From contig QLIY01000072.1 in NCBI GenBank assembly GCA_003260075.1, positions 187,146 to 251,145 of the forward strand: DNA of 64,000 bases, written 5' to 3'. The DNA comes from Phallusia mammillata. Taxonomy: Eukaryota; Chordata; Ascidiacea; Phlebobranchia; Ascidiidae. Below the pieces are notes generated by a model. It saw nothing but the letters and a program-made list of their open reading frames with translations, had not been told where the DNA came from and made no database searches. A program made the position numbers and the translations under genes. Positions 1 through 12,645 of the stretch are shown here, one piece after another (within the stretch, counting starts at the first letter, position 1; each line of letters starts with the position of its first letter).

Positions 1-373
1 TTTTGTTCACCATGATTTATGTATCTTGCACATAGGCTAAAATGCACACGCACAAAAGCATTGATGTACATACACCTCATTGCGAACGTTCATGTAAAAA
101 TTGCAGTACTTTTTTTTTTTTGACTGCACGTCTTTGCGACAAAATATGTGTTTTGTAAAACCTATCTGAAGCCTTCGTGTTTGTATTCTAGCGAGAAATG
201 TTGTCTTTATTTGTCTGGTATTATTTCTCAATGCTGTTTGGGTAAAAGTTATATTATGTTCCGACATGACATACTATGTTCAGTATTTGCGGAATTTTTT
301 TGTACAATTCTTCTCACTCTACTTTACTACCGTTTACGTCATCAAGTAGTGACATTTAGGCCACCTTTTGCGC

Positions 374-631
374 TCACTGTATTACAAGTCTAACAAACGC
401 AATATTACCGTTAACATCCCGAGTTGAAACTGTTATAGCATTATTACCACGTGGTGGATTTTGCTCCACAACGTCACAACTATTGACCAAAATTTCTTCA
501 ACGTGTCGTTTAGCTGTGGGGGCATTTTTTGACGCACTCAAGCCGATGTACACACTCTCGCCCGAGGTTCTTGCCTTTATTTCTCCACAGTTTTCTATGT
601 GTTGCGTTATAATTTTACGTTTACAAATCAT
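374..631 (-). CDS. Small unrecognised ORF, 85 aa, candidate only
   Basis: This is an ATG-started open frame of 85 codons lying downstream of the large gene that ends at 1,027. Its composition is protein-like, for example AKRHVEEILVNS and TVSTRDVNGNIAFVRL near the C-terminus, with no low complexity. Internal AG dinucleotides near positions 598 and 579 could act as splice acceptors, so it may instead be a 3' exon of a gene with exons further right, or an alternative 3' end of the 1,027-6,019 gene. I recognise no domain. It could be a chance ORF; transcript evidence would decide. Confidence 0.25.
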   Translation of the reverse strand: MICKRKIITQHIENCGEIKARTSGESVYIGLSASKNAPTAKRHVEEILVNSCDVVEQNPPRGNNAITVSTRDVNGNIAFVRLVIQ

Positions 632-1026
632 TTAATTATGTTCCACAGATCGGGCGAAAATAAATGCGACGCCACCATTGTTGAGCTGATCCACTGTGCT
701 GACTATCTTAATTGGATAGAGTATTGTGTAGTGTACAGAAAGAGACTTTAGGGAAATCTAGTTAAAGGTTTAATATCGCTTGTGTAAATCATGTATAACA
801 TATTACGCAAGCAAAAATCACAGTGCAATTATAGAGTAACAAAAAATATTTCCGTCACTTTAAATTAAACAAATTTGTTGAAAAGCATGTAGTAAAATGA
901 AAATTTTCTAAGCAACTGTTTCACTGCCGTACGTATAAATATTCACTGAATCTCCTTACACAGAGAAAAGGAGCCCGTTCTCAGTCCAATTAGCCGTTTT
1001 GCATTCAATGGGTAAATAGCCAGTCA

Positions 1027-4000
1027 TCACTTCACGGCTGGTGGAATGTTGACGGTAACCTTGGTAACGCCCCTAACATCCACATCTTCTTCCACTATCT
1101 TGCCACCCGCATCATCAGTATCATCCTCGGTCCCTATTTTATCGAGATGACTTTCGGACAAACTTCTGCGATCCGCTATTGGAAGGGGAGCACCGTTTTC
1201 CGTATCTTCTACGTTCTCGGAAGACTGTTTACTCTTCTCATCAGGATCGTTTTCGAAAGTCACCAAACCATCATCGGGTTTATCGGTTTGCAACACACTT
1301 TTTGACAAGTTTTGGTTTTCAGCGACATCTTGTGGTGGCGAAGACGGCGGTTGAATTTCGTGGATAGGATTTTCAGGTAAACGCTCATTGGCATCTGAAT
1401 GGATGTCGATCATATTTACTGCGCCGGTATCCAACTCCATTCGGTTTTGGATATTCTCTGACTGTGGTGGGTCAGTTTCATGTGTCGTGTCGACAGCAGT
1501 ATTATTATCACCATTTGTTGCCATGCTGGGCGCTGCGAAAAATAGCATATTGTAGGATAGGTGCACATTTTTGATCTTGGACCAAAACATAATGGTTAAC
1601 CCGTTGTAAAATCTGCCTAGTTGGCAAATTGTCCAAAAATACATTTTATGCATGTGAAATATATAATATTTACCATTTATCTTCAGACTAAATAAAATAT
1701 GCATTTAAAAAAATCCTGTAATAAAACTCTTAAAAGTCTTGGGCAGGCGTTATTGTGTGGACGAATATGTTACGTACCGATTTCGTCTTTAGGTTCCATT
1801 TCCGCAGGATTGCATTGGGTTCCAAAATCAGCCATGTCGTTGGACTTTTTTGCCGATGACGCTCTCTGTTCTTTATCGTTAGTAGTCTGTAAAAGTTCTG
1901 ATTGACCTTGTTGACCATTTGTCAATGGTATATCGCCGGTATCCGCGTTCTGCTCCTTAATTTCTTCTTGCTTCACAGAATCGACGTCTGTATCGTTTAA
2001 GTCTGCGTCATCGTAGTCGTGAGTGCTGTTTGCTGCGGTTGGTATGGTAACCACCGAGTGAAGGGAAGCACTGTCTGCAATGCGCTCTCCTGAGATTGCA
2101 GAATGAGCTCTGGAACGACTTCCGTCACTTCGACGACCAGCTGACTTCACATTTCGTTTTGCTCCGTTATTGACCACCTGCACCTCTTCATACGTCATAA
2201 TATTTGACTGTTGCGGTGATGTAGCGCCTGAACCATTACCAGGCTTCTTAAGAATTCCCAAATCACGGTAAATATTATGAATGTTTTTGTCCAGATTTAG
2301 TCGGACGGGGTCGCCGTGCAAACCTAGATGGACACTCCCACCGTTGGACTTGGCTTGGTGTACAGGTGGCGCAGAAATCTCACCTGCTATTGCAAGACCG
2401 GAGCGCCGTCCAGCGTGAGCGGAAAAACTGTTGTAGTTAGGCTTGCTTTTGGTGCTTCCACCACCCGCTGGTGCAGTTTGCGGTTTGATGCCTCCCTGGT
2501 GATCCGGAAATATTTTACCGGAAGTCCCACCCAAACTCTTCACTACAACACCGTTAGTTTTGCCGGAATGCAAACCTTTGTACTTGTTACGTCGTTCTGT
2601 CCTCGATGTTAGCTCTCGCATGTAACTGTCGTAGATTTTATTGCGCTTCTCCGCCTTCCCTGACGAGGGTCGTTGAGGCGGAATGTGCAGAGAGTGAGAT
2701 ATCTGAATAAAGCCAGTGCGCGTTGGAAACTCGACGAGTTTGTTGATGTTGTCCACTCCAGTGAGACCAACCGGAGTTGCTGTTTTAAAAGATTTGGTCG
2801 TGCTGCCAAATCGGGATTGGCCAGCCTTTCCGGTTTGCGTGCGCCCGGTCAGCGGTGAACCGTGAAAGCCTCGGTTCGGGGGGTGTTGTGGCAAATCTGT
2901 CAACGCAGAAAAGTTCACAGCATATATTTTATTTGTTACAACTTTTAAACGCATCGTATTCCAGTTTTAGTTTGTGCTAGGTTACTGCGCATACGATAAC
3001 AGCACACATGCGAAAAAAGGTTTATTAAATCAACACGTCATATGCCAATGATCTACGGTGACTTTTACAAAGCTCGTTAATCTTTTTAAAATACTTTTCC
3101 AACATTGAATTAGGGCAACTTTCGGTGTGCGTGGATATTGTCCTGGTTTCAGATGTTACCCAACACAGAAATTAATGGTAAAAAATGACTCACCACTGGC
3201 AATTTGCATTGGATAGTTTCTTGGTGATGAACCATTGGAACGTGGAAGAGTCGACGCTGACTTGGAACCGTGTCGAAAGTTTCCTGCCCGGCTTCGATTC
3301 TCGTAAGAAGACGGAAGTCGGTCGTCTTGTAGCAAACTCCTTGCGTCCGAGCTGCTGAGCTTACTGCTGGTCGGTGGCACTTTCGGTGTTTTGGGCGTGT
3401 TTGCTGGCACGCCGAATTTCGTTCCAGTGCCTAACGGTGCGTAGTTGGCCAATTCAAAAATTTCTTCCATGCGAATCTGTGACGGTCAGTTAGTTTGTAG
3501 GGTTTTGTAGCTACGAACCATGTGACTTTATTGTGCCGAGCAATACTTACGGGTGAAACTGGGCTTGGTGGATTGGGTCCGTTTATAACGTTGTAGTTTT
3601 CATCCAGATCTGTTAAGTTTAAACCGCTGACGGGAACCGACGATCTAAAAAACCCATTATCATGTAAGCTTTCTTATACTATCTGGAATAAAAGCACGGC
3701 TTAGGTTTACAGCCGTAATCATAGAATGCAATCACAAGACCTCGTCATCTAACAAACTTTACCACAGCGAAGTAATCAGCTTTCAAAAATTAACCATCGT
3801 TTACCACAACCTACTTAGGGACGGAAGGGCGAATATCCACAGTAGTTATAGGTGAGCTCGACTTCATCGGTAAGCTGTTCAGGGTTACGCTTTTGGTTCT
3901 GTAAGCACAAACATTTGTCAACTGCCTTGTGTTCCAGCCACCGCAGCGGCAAATGAAACCCGCCTATCAAACCTATTCTGATGCTGTTGCTGATTCGAAG

Positions 4001-6019
4001 TAGATCGGTTGGCTTCTGATCGTTCGTCGACAGATCCCAGTAGCTTTGGATGGACGTGTCCGGTCAACTTCATGCTTTTCGCCGCTTCCTGACGCATCGC
4101 TTCAAGCTCTTCTCTGCTCACGTCGTCATCTACAAACCACCCACAACAACTATTTGGTTAAACCGCCGCTTGAAGTACTGGAGTGTGATGCTTATTTCTT
4201 TGCAACCGTCGCGTAGCAAGTTCCATCTGTTACAGTCACGACTTTTGCTATCTGACCATGTTTGGATGAAAGACGTGAATTACAAAGCTATAGCTATTCA
4301 TTGTAGTTTTATTTCGCTCGGGTTTGACCTAATTATGGGTCACGACGCATCCAACATAAAGGGTAAATTTCCATGTATATGAATATAGTCCAATCAGCAC
4401 CCAAGCTATCATACAATAGAACTATGTACCGCGACCAAGTGAATAATCTGCTGTACAGTTTATGATACGTACATTTATACACAGAACACGTCCTACAACA
4501 TAATACAACAACATACGTTTCCCTTCTGTCCCCTCGACATGATCCGCTTCGCTTGCAACCTGCTTGCCCGGCAGTGAATCTTGCGTGACTCGAAGTAGTT
4601 GCGAGAGTTCGAGACTTCCCGTTTCGTTCGCGGCCAATCGACTTCTCTTTGTGAGCGATTGTGCTGTGAACGGTCGCCCGGGAAAGGCGCCATCATGTGA
4701 ACCGTTTGCCGCACTAGTGGTCCGCGACCTGCACACAGCGTTGCGGTATAAGATGGTAAACATAGCTCAAAGGACGTTCTCTACTGTAAAAATGATTAAT
4801 TAACAACACACTGACTTAAACCAGCACCATCCAGTCAAAAAGAAAGTAATGTGAAATAAAGACGTGGACATGTTGTTTCGTATAAGCATTCTATCAAAGC
4901 TATTTGATTTTTAGCAAACAAAACTATTAAAAAAGATTCGAGTTCATTAACTATTTTACATGAATGGAAACATTTGATTACAGTCAACAACGTGTTTTGG
5001 GCACATTACTTTCTCTCTTCAAAGTCAACGTCGCGTTGTATTGTGTGCGAACGGACACAAAGCGCAAGTAACAACAGACAGACGTACTTGGCTGATCTCG
5101 GCGGCGTTGTTATAGTCGATTCGCATCCTTTTGATGGAGCGGTGAGATCAAGATCTTTGTCGACCCGAGACATTGTCGAGTGGGGTCGGTAACCGCTGTT
5201 TGTAAGATGGACGAAACCGACAGGAAGTTGATCGTAAGACAGAAGTTTATGAAACACCACGGGCAAGGAGTCGTTTTCACCCTGTTGTAAGTAAAGTATG
5301 TTAAACGCTTTGCGTGGTTCTATCCCAACAACAGTTTTTTTACACGGTGTGATAATGAAAAAATGCCAAATGTGAAACTTCGCACACATTGTAATAAAAG
5401 TACTCCAGCAGCATGTGTATTAAAGCTGCTGATTGCAATAACCTGTTGAAAACTTACAACATTGATGAGGTTTACTTACCAAGTTACTTATGGTACCATT
5501 TTTCGCTTTGGTTTCAATCACCCTTGCGTCGTTTTGTTTTAGTTGCTCATCCCACGACAGAGGAAAAACTGTACCATCTGCAATCTCCGCAACACGTTTC
5601 GACTTTTTGCGCTGTAAATCTTCCCTCATCTTTCTCCACTTTTCCTTTGAAATCCAAAAGGATGGTGACGCTTCCTTCAGCAATTTCCAAACCGATTCGT
5701 CAGCCACAAGTTCCATGTCGCTGTTCTTGGCGTTCTTCACATTTCGAGCAATATCAGCTAACAAGGCTGAGAGATTGCCTGAACTCGTTGAGGTCGACGA
5801 CGAGTTTGCCACATACGGATTTTCGCCGTTCGCTACTCCGACGAAGCGAAGTAAAGTAAATTTACGGTCTTCCTCTTGGGGTGTGTCGGCATTTTCGGGT
5901 TTGTGGTCTTGCATTTTGTCATCGCTTCCCAACTCCGACTCCGCCTTTTCCTCCTCTGCTGATTCTATAGAGTCTCCTTTTCCTGATGAACTGGCTTTGT
6001 CTTCTCTGTAAATCAACAT
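1027..6019 (-). CDS. Unrecognised large basic Ser/Pro-rich protein, nine exons, about 1,062 aa
   Basis: Exons, in transcript order, are 6019-5480, 5281-5088, 4728-4517, 4129-3973, 3898-3815, 3644-3551, 3476-3194, 2896-1778 and 1532-1027. Every junction is phase-consistent and the stop is at 1,027. The acidic, Glu/Ser-rich N-terminus leads into a more structured stretch at about residues 75-180 (motifs SVWKLLKEASPSFWISKEKW and TVFPLSWDEQ). A conserved-looking segment follows, with SREELEAMRQEAAKSMKL and SPIRMEEIFELANY. The long ninth-to-last block is basic, Ser/Gly/Pro-rich and probably disordered; the last 170 residues are acidic. I recognise no enzyme motif, signal peptide or membrane helix. 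The start at 6,019 is the first in-frame ATG; a strong acceptor-like TTTACAG lies just inside it, so the true 5' end may be trans-spliced or lie in another exon. The donor at 3,972 is GTTTGA. Function is unknown; a scaffold or cytoskeletal role is only a guess. Confidence 0.7.
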
Positions 6020-6126
6020 AATGTGGCGTAATATTTTAAACAACCATGACACATATACAGTAGTTATAACACAACTAGCAAAGTTTAGAGCAAAATTATA
6101 TTTGTGAAAATCCCCTTTTATACAGC

Positions 6127-6132
6127 TTTATT
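6127..6132 (-). terminator. Polyadenylation signal AATAAA
   Basis: AATAAA on the minus strand lies about 9 nt after the TAA at 6,141. It would place the 3' end of the 415-aa gene near 6,110, leaving under 100 bp before the next gene's first ATG at 6,019. Confidence 0.6.
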
Positions 6133-6140
6133 AACAAATG

Positions 6141-9100
6141 TTACGTTTTCGCGTCACTTGTGAAGTCTGTTTGTTGATTTTCTTCGTCATCCCATGAAAT
6201 ATCATCATTACCTGTTGCGGTTCCATTTTGAGATTTCTTGACAACCTGTCGTAATACAATTGTTGCTTACAGTTGTTGCAATTTTTAAACACGAATATCA
6301 CAAAGACACGAAAATGTATGTTCACCTTCATCGAGTCCGAAACAACATTTCCGTTGACACCGATTCTTATTCCTGCTTTAGACTGCAACTGATTGATTAC
6401 TGTTTCACTAACTCGTGATTCAATGTTGTAGTAATCATCAGCATGTTTTTCTAGAAAATATACAAATTCTGTTTTCCAATGGCTCAAACCATATTCACCC
6501 ATCCAGCCTTTCAACCAGTTTAAAAAATGGGAAAATATTAAAAAGTTGGTTAATATTTAACCTAATTTGCGTGTTAGCCTGTACATAAAGCAAACACCTG
6601 TGAACGATGTTAAGATCGGTTGTTGTTTGGACGGATCTTTGCCAGCAAAACTATACCACTGAGATGAAGGTCCAAACTGTGGAGGGGCGCCTAGCTGTCG
6701 TTCAAACCTGGGTAAAGTTTAAAGAGTTACTATAACAGCGTGAAACACTACAATTATTCTTGTCACGTCATTTGAAAAACTATACCTGGGAGCCGACTTT
6801 TTCTCCTCTCGTGGAAGTGAATTAGCTGTTTCTTCCCAACCTGGAAGTTTGGACGACTGGAAACCGTTCAAATCTCCGTTAAAATATGATGGTGGTGTGG
6901 AGTCGGAAACAACCCACATATCTTTGCCAGTTACCTTTCACGACATTGCAAAGATTACAAAAAACCTTTACATAATACATGTATATTTCGTGAAAACAGG
7001 TTAACGGTCCCTATAGTACTCTGAAGCTTGAACTTTGATACACGTTTGTAAGCAAGCATACAGCAACGTACCTTTACTGTTGCAAACGGTCCAGGTCTTC
7101 TGTCCCATTTGCTTTCCTCTTCCACTGCTCGTGGTGAAGGTCTTCCATGGCTGGTTTGTGATCGTTTATGAGAATTCAATGAGCGACATCCAAGACTGAC
7201 TTGTCCACATCCTGGGAGTGATGTCGATGTGAATGGACGGGCTTTGTAAGTTGTGTTTCGTGTCTACAAAAGAAACGTCCGCTGTGTTGAAATTGGCTCA
7301 AAATGGTTATTCAAGTAATATTTTGTCCTCTCAGTAACAAGCAAGTGTAAAACTTGACTCAAAACAAGTATCTGATCCGAACAACTTGTTCGGACTCCAA
7401 ACAAGTCTGACAGATATAAAACTTAATTGTGTAGCCGTTATAAGCAGAATTCAATTTTGAAACACAGTGATCCTAGTTTAGGAAACCTTGGGAGGAGTGT
7501 GTGTTAGAGGTTTGTTCACGATATCCATCATAACTTCGTCTCGCGCGTCGCTCGGTCCAACATCCACGCCTGGTCGTGTGAAAGCCATCTTGGTGACGGA
7601 GGTACTTGATGACGTCATTTGCGATTCGGGGCGCGGAATGTTTCGTCTTCGATTGACCTTCGTTGATTTTCCGACGTTTGTACTTGAGGTCAGAGGTCGA
7701 CTTGTGGCAATACGTTTTCGTGACGGAGCTGACCTATCGCATGATATAAAGCATTTTGTTTAACCCACTGGCTTGAGAAGTCATAAGATCACAATCAATT
7801 ATTGGAATAGAAATTATAAACGTGCCGAGTTCTGTTTTTGAAACTTGGAGTATCATCAGTAGACAAAGACCACAAATACAAGCTACTTTAAACGGGTTTT
7901 CGAAGTTTTCTTTGTGTCTTTCTTTGTGTCTATGTCTGGAAAACTTCTGTTTCTAAATAAAAAAAGTTGTGCGGAAGCGACGAACATTTTAGCCCTTTAT
8001 TCGAAAGCTTTTATCAGGCATTTTGTGATAAGAAACAGGCGTGAGTCGAAAGCGATTTTACCGTACACTGGTCAACAAGTAACAATGGGTACGGGATATT
8101 CGGGGCAACTCGATAACCATAAACACATAGCACAGAAATGTAGGAGTAACATCCACAGCTAGTATAAATGGATAATCAATGTCACCAGATCAAGCTGATT
8201 GGACGGTCACAATAACCCGGTGCTGTTGCTTGTGAAATTGTATCCAACTATGCGCTTCTGTCGCTGGCCGGGTTACTCGCTTAGAATTACGTTTTTAAGA
8301 TGTCGATATTGTTGACAGCGTCACACTACACCAAACGAAATCACTGACTCTGTTGCGAGTGTAAACGCGAAATAACAGCACTGAAATGTCGCTACGTTAG
8401 TGGGATAATTTCTTCTCCACATTCCCGTGCTCCTGGCATGTCGCCCCCTTGTTTGTCTGTCGTAAATTCATGTCCTATAGATAATTCATAAGTCGCACCT
8501 GCCTCAGCATATCCTGAAGATCTCGCTCCTCGGCGATTTTGAAAACTGTGTATGAGACAATGCAAATGTGTATTGTCAACCTTGTGTTACATAATTTACC
8601 GCACAATGCAACCTCGTTTCATAAAGCTGCGTTACAACATACAAAATGACAATTAGCGAAAGTTTGGAATGTGGTGGAGAGGGTCGGAAGGGCATAGCTT
8701 GCCATCTTGTCATCAAAGTGGGTCCGCAGCGCGTGCGCCGCCGCAAGTTCGAGAATGCTTGTGGTAATCGCACAGCCGTGGTTCTGGTGGCTCTGCGAGT
8801 TAGTACCAGCAGCAGGACAATGGCGGCAAGCAACAAAACAAACTTTGGAGTCCCGATCAAGTACTGTCCATTCACTGTGGGCTGGGCCGCCGAGGCGAGC
8901 GCTCTCACAAAACACATCGAAGCGGATTTGTAAAAATAACACGGTCCACGGTCACCAAAGTTTCTCCCAAAATTCAATTCGTTTTGTTAGTGCCTAATAT
9001 CGTAGTTAAGTATAATAAAATCCAATACTGCTATATTACGACAGGTCCTTACAAATTCTCGCAAATTTTAATGCTGCGCACAGTAAACATATCCTAACAT

Positions 9101-10778
9101 GCTGATATAGGAGTAAAACAGAAACTAATCACCTTGTTCGCTGCGTTGACAGAACAATCCTCTCACGATCTTCGTCCAGTATCTGGTCGACGGTCTTTTG
9201 TCGTGACAGATTCGTACGCTTGATTCCCAAGAGATTGATCTGGTCATGTATCACCGCTGACAGCGGCATTTCTGTTGGGTCTATAACCTCATATTTGGAG
9301 TCGATGTCCCCGAGAGATCTCTGTCAAAGGCACGAGTGACGTTACTGAGCACCAATAAACACTGAGGCTATATTAGCTCGTAAAACGACACAGAACAAAC
9401 TCAAGAGTTCACAAATTAACGAGCTGGTTAAGCATGGCAACGATGCAAACACAGCAAGCAGAAAATCAATTTGGAGGGCAATTTCCTAGTGTATTGCTAG
9501 GTTACGGAAAACGACCGGTAACTTAACTTACACTAACTAGGGCAGTGGTTCTTAACCTTTTTGTAGTCACGGACCCCTTTTATGACTTTTGTAAGTCTGC
9601 GGACCCCCAACGCCTTTTACCATAAGTCTTTTTATGTTTCACGTTTCTTGCATTATACCGTGTCATGCTTTTGAAGCATTTAAATCCACCTTCACAGTCC
9701 TTCAAAATCAATGACGTTTCTGTATTGTAGTGGCCAACGCATCGAATTGGTAATATATCTGGTATATATAACTTCACAAATCACTTGTCCTATAAAGTCT
9801 ATTGTCAATATGTGTTATGATGTCACAATAGGGAAGACAATCACAAAAAGTAATTGTTCCTGGCATAATTAAGGTGTAATAAACAGCGTGCACTCGTATG
9901 CAGGATTGTAAAAACGGTTGAGAAACTTAAAAATATTCTTCTGTTGGTTAATGATACTTAACATATTTCCCTCCGTGGACCCCCTAAAACCATCTTACGG
10001 ACCCCTTGGGGGTCCGCGAACCCCAGGTTAAGAACCACTGAACTAGGGTATTATTGCACACCAGTCCGCCATTAACATTCGTTGTTTAATATTGTTGTTA
10101 TTAATCACAACTGATTTAGTGCTTTTCCAGAATACAATTTACAAGTGCAGTTTTTTTTGTAACGCTTCTTCCTATGAGTGAACATTGTTTATCATCTATA
10201 TAAGGCAGTTAAAAGTCACAAAACAGCATTGACTGTATTTCTCACTGCAGACAGAAATAGCACCTGGTACAGCTATAATCACCCAACTGCGTTTAAAGCT
10301 TCAGATCATAATATACTTGATGCCTGACATTTTGAAGCGTTTTAACCCGCAAATGTTACCGAACGGTTAATAGATGTACATGATTAAGTTCACTATCAGA
10401 AAACTGGTTTTATAAAACACACATAAAACCAATAAGTATTCTTAATAATCCTGTTTCATTGACTTGAATCACGTAGCATAATATTTATTTAGCTTGGAGC
10501 GTATACTACAACTCCTGTGAGTGTGGTTACTTTGTAAGAATTGGATGTATTCATTGTTGGTGAAAACCATTGAGTACAAAATTAATCGATCTGTATCAGG
10601 CTAAGTCCGCACAATGACATGTTTCATTGAATCCGTAAGAATGGTAAACATTCATAGAGCAGGCGACGTTTATTGAGTTTCTAAAATTGCCATGTATACT
10701 TACATGCTTCGACTTTTGTAGCACGAAAGAAGTGTGTGCATCCAAATATTCCAAGGCTGCGATGATTCTATCCGCCAT
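6141..10778 (-). CDS. Unrecognised eight-exon gene, about 415 aa
   Basis: Exons are 10778-10704, 9320-9133, 7733-7487, 7263-7072, 6934-6786, 6707-6598, 6507-6326 and 6245-6141. All phases agree, and the ORF begins with ATG (MADRIIAALEYLDAHTSF) and ends with TAA. The N-terminus looks helical. The middle, about residues 90-240, is basic and Ser/Thr/Pro/Arg-rich. A compact region at about 290-390 contains GAPPQFGPSSQWYSF, LSHWKTEFVYFLEKHADDYY and VSETVINQLQSKAGIRIGVNG. An acidic tail (DDISWDDEE) closes the protein. I recognise no family. The exon-3 donor at 7,486 is the weak GTTTCC. Intron 1 carries a hAT-type MITE. The stop is only about 120 bp upstream of the next gene's first ATG on the same strand, which suggests a shared transcript. 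Confidence 0.7.
9543..10040. mobile_element. hAT-type MITE, 498 bp, with 8-bp target-site duplication
   Basis: The left end reads CAGTGGTTCTTAACCT and the right end is its inverted complement, AGGTTAAGAACCACTG. The element is flanked on both sides by the identical 8-mer AACTAGGG (9,535-9,542 and 10,041-10,048). An 8-bp duplication with CAGTG...CACTG ends is diagnostic of the hAT superfamily. The interior has no transposase ORF, so it is non-autonomous. Subterminal inverted blocks rich in GGACCCC lie near both ends. It sits inside intron 1 of the 415-aa gene. The perfect duplication suggests a fairly recent insertion. Confidence 0.9.
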
Positions 10779-11802
10779 TGCCAATGTCTTTAAGGTTCTT
10801 ATCTTTAACGATATATTTTTCTGTTGGTAAGGTAGAAAGTAACAATAAATCCTACAGAATGCACTTTAAAAATTGCAGTAAAACTGCAACAGACCAGACA
10901 GCAAACACTTTATTCCAGACTACGACCTACTTGTTACTGTACTACTCATTACCATCGAATCGTGAGAAACTAAACTTTTCCCATCGAAGTTTATTTAAAC
11001 CCTTAAAGTGATATGAATCAGTCGCCTATAAGAGCAATCGTTGACACCGCAAAATTACCCCCAAACTGTATCTGAAGTACGGATAAAGAACACGATTGTA
11101 ACTAGTCCGTCTGTCCGAGCAATTCTTCCAACCCTCAATCTTCCAACAACGAATGCATGGACACATAAATATTTTAAACGTTCGCAACCGAAAATTTCAT
11201 TGATGGTCCTTGGCCATGTTTCTGCATACATCGTTACCTGTAAATCGTGATGCTGGTCCTACTAGCTTTAAACGCTGTATTTTGAGACAATATCTCTTTC
11301 TTCGCAATGAAGTGGTTTTGACGCACAACTAACCGGTCATTTGCTGAAGTTGAAACGAGCGGCGCTTCTGGCTACTACGTTAGTTGACAAAGGACCTACT
11401 CAAAATCTCCACCCGCACTTGTGCCTGCAAAGTATTGCCGATTACTGCAACACTACAGACCTTGAGTTGAGCCCGAGGAGGGATTAAATTGGCGATTTGT
11501 AAACACCAACGTCGACTTGATTGTGATTTGCAGTTTATTTGACAATAGAACCTTGATCTTGTTCGGGCGTAATAAAACCTCGCTGGAACAACCAAACTCT
11601 AGTTTATACGACCAGCAAAAAAGGCAATTACTATGACAGAACTTCTTGTTTTGGTACACCAAAATGAGCAAGCAGCTTTGAGGACACCTGCACAATGTGA
11701 CGTACATGTTTACTGTCAACTTACCTACACCCTGACTTTCAGTATGAATGCTACTAAAGAACAGGATAGGTGCGAAATCAAAACCGCTAAACACATGAAT
11801 CA

Positions 11803-12294
11803 TCACATCTTGACAAACCACCGGTCATACACTATAAAACGCGTCGCGTCGCCCCCTGCTTTAACGAGAAACCAAAGCTGTTCCATTGTGCTACTTTTCT
11901 CGTAGGGTGGCTTTAGTCGCGATAAGACGCGTTGAACGTTGCCTAAAATGAAACACGAATCGCCGATGTGCCACTGTACCAGGCCTTTTCGTTTTCTACG
12001 ACCGTCGACGTCAGTACACAAACCTGCCTTCAATACTTGGCCGATAATAATATGCTGGCGTGTGGAGACATGGAGTTCGTACAATATCCCAGTGACAGTC
12101 GATAACTCACAAATTTGCTTTTGGTAATACACATATAACCCACCCAAAGCCATTGTCATACATTCAGTCGTCGAGAGACTTTGGCAAACAATATACCTTA
12201 CGATTATATGGATATTAATGTTGAATGAAGTTGTTGAAATTTGTTGCCTTGGTTGTACCGCCTTACGTGATAAAATTTTATGTTTTGTGAACAT
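11803..12294 (-). CDS. Unrecognised 163-aa ORF, candidate only
   Basis: This ATG-started ORF has a protein-like C-terminal half, with GLVQWHIGDSCFILGNVQ followed by LSRLKPPYEKSS and a C-terminal YDRWFVKM. The N-terminal third is Ile/Thr-rich and less convincing. The pattern of a short GD motif followed some 20 residues later by LKPP loosely recalls retroelement integrase C-termini, but I cannot claim that family. It lies on the same strand as both neighbouring genes. It may be a decayed retroelement fragment, a small gene, or chance. Confidence 0.22.
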   Translation of the reverse strand: MFTKHKILSRKAVQPRQQISTTSFNINIHIIVRYIVCQSLSTTECMTMALGGLYVYYQKQICELSTVTGILYELHVSTRQHIIIGQVLKAGLCTDVDGRRKRKGLVQWHIGDSCFILGNVQRVLSRLKPPYEKSSTMEQLWFLVKAGGDATRFIVYDRWFVKM

Positions 12295-12645
12295 TCAAGC
12301 AGTAAATTGCACAAAGTTGTTTGCCAATTGTGCAGTAAAACACCTTATTTGGCGCTATATACTCCAATGGAGGTCGGGGTTTGACAACTATCGCTTTCTC
12401 AAAGTGCCTGTCCCTACATTGGCTGTACAGTGTTTGATTTAAGGCCTGGGAAAGTTGTTTTGAGCGATTTTCCTGCTACATGCTCTGGAACAGCACTTTT
12501 ACATTGTAATCTTTAAATTTCACTGTGGATGCGGTAAAATATTCATTATTTGATTGATTGTGCTAGTTCCATGTAAATAGTGTCAGCTTAACTTGTTTTG
12601 CAGCAAAGCCATAATTGCTTAACCTATTTGTTATGCTTAATTTTT

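Noticed and set aside
5490-6011. 173-codon plus-strand ORF
   Set aside because: It lies antisense to the first exon of the large minus-strand gene, whose frame fits splice sites and composition better; it is a shadow.
8499-8545. Possible extra exon of the 415-aa gene (acceptor TACACAG, donor GTGCGA)
   Set aside because: Including it breaks the phase into the exon at 7,733; direct joining of the flanking exons is in frame.
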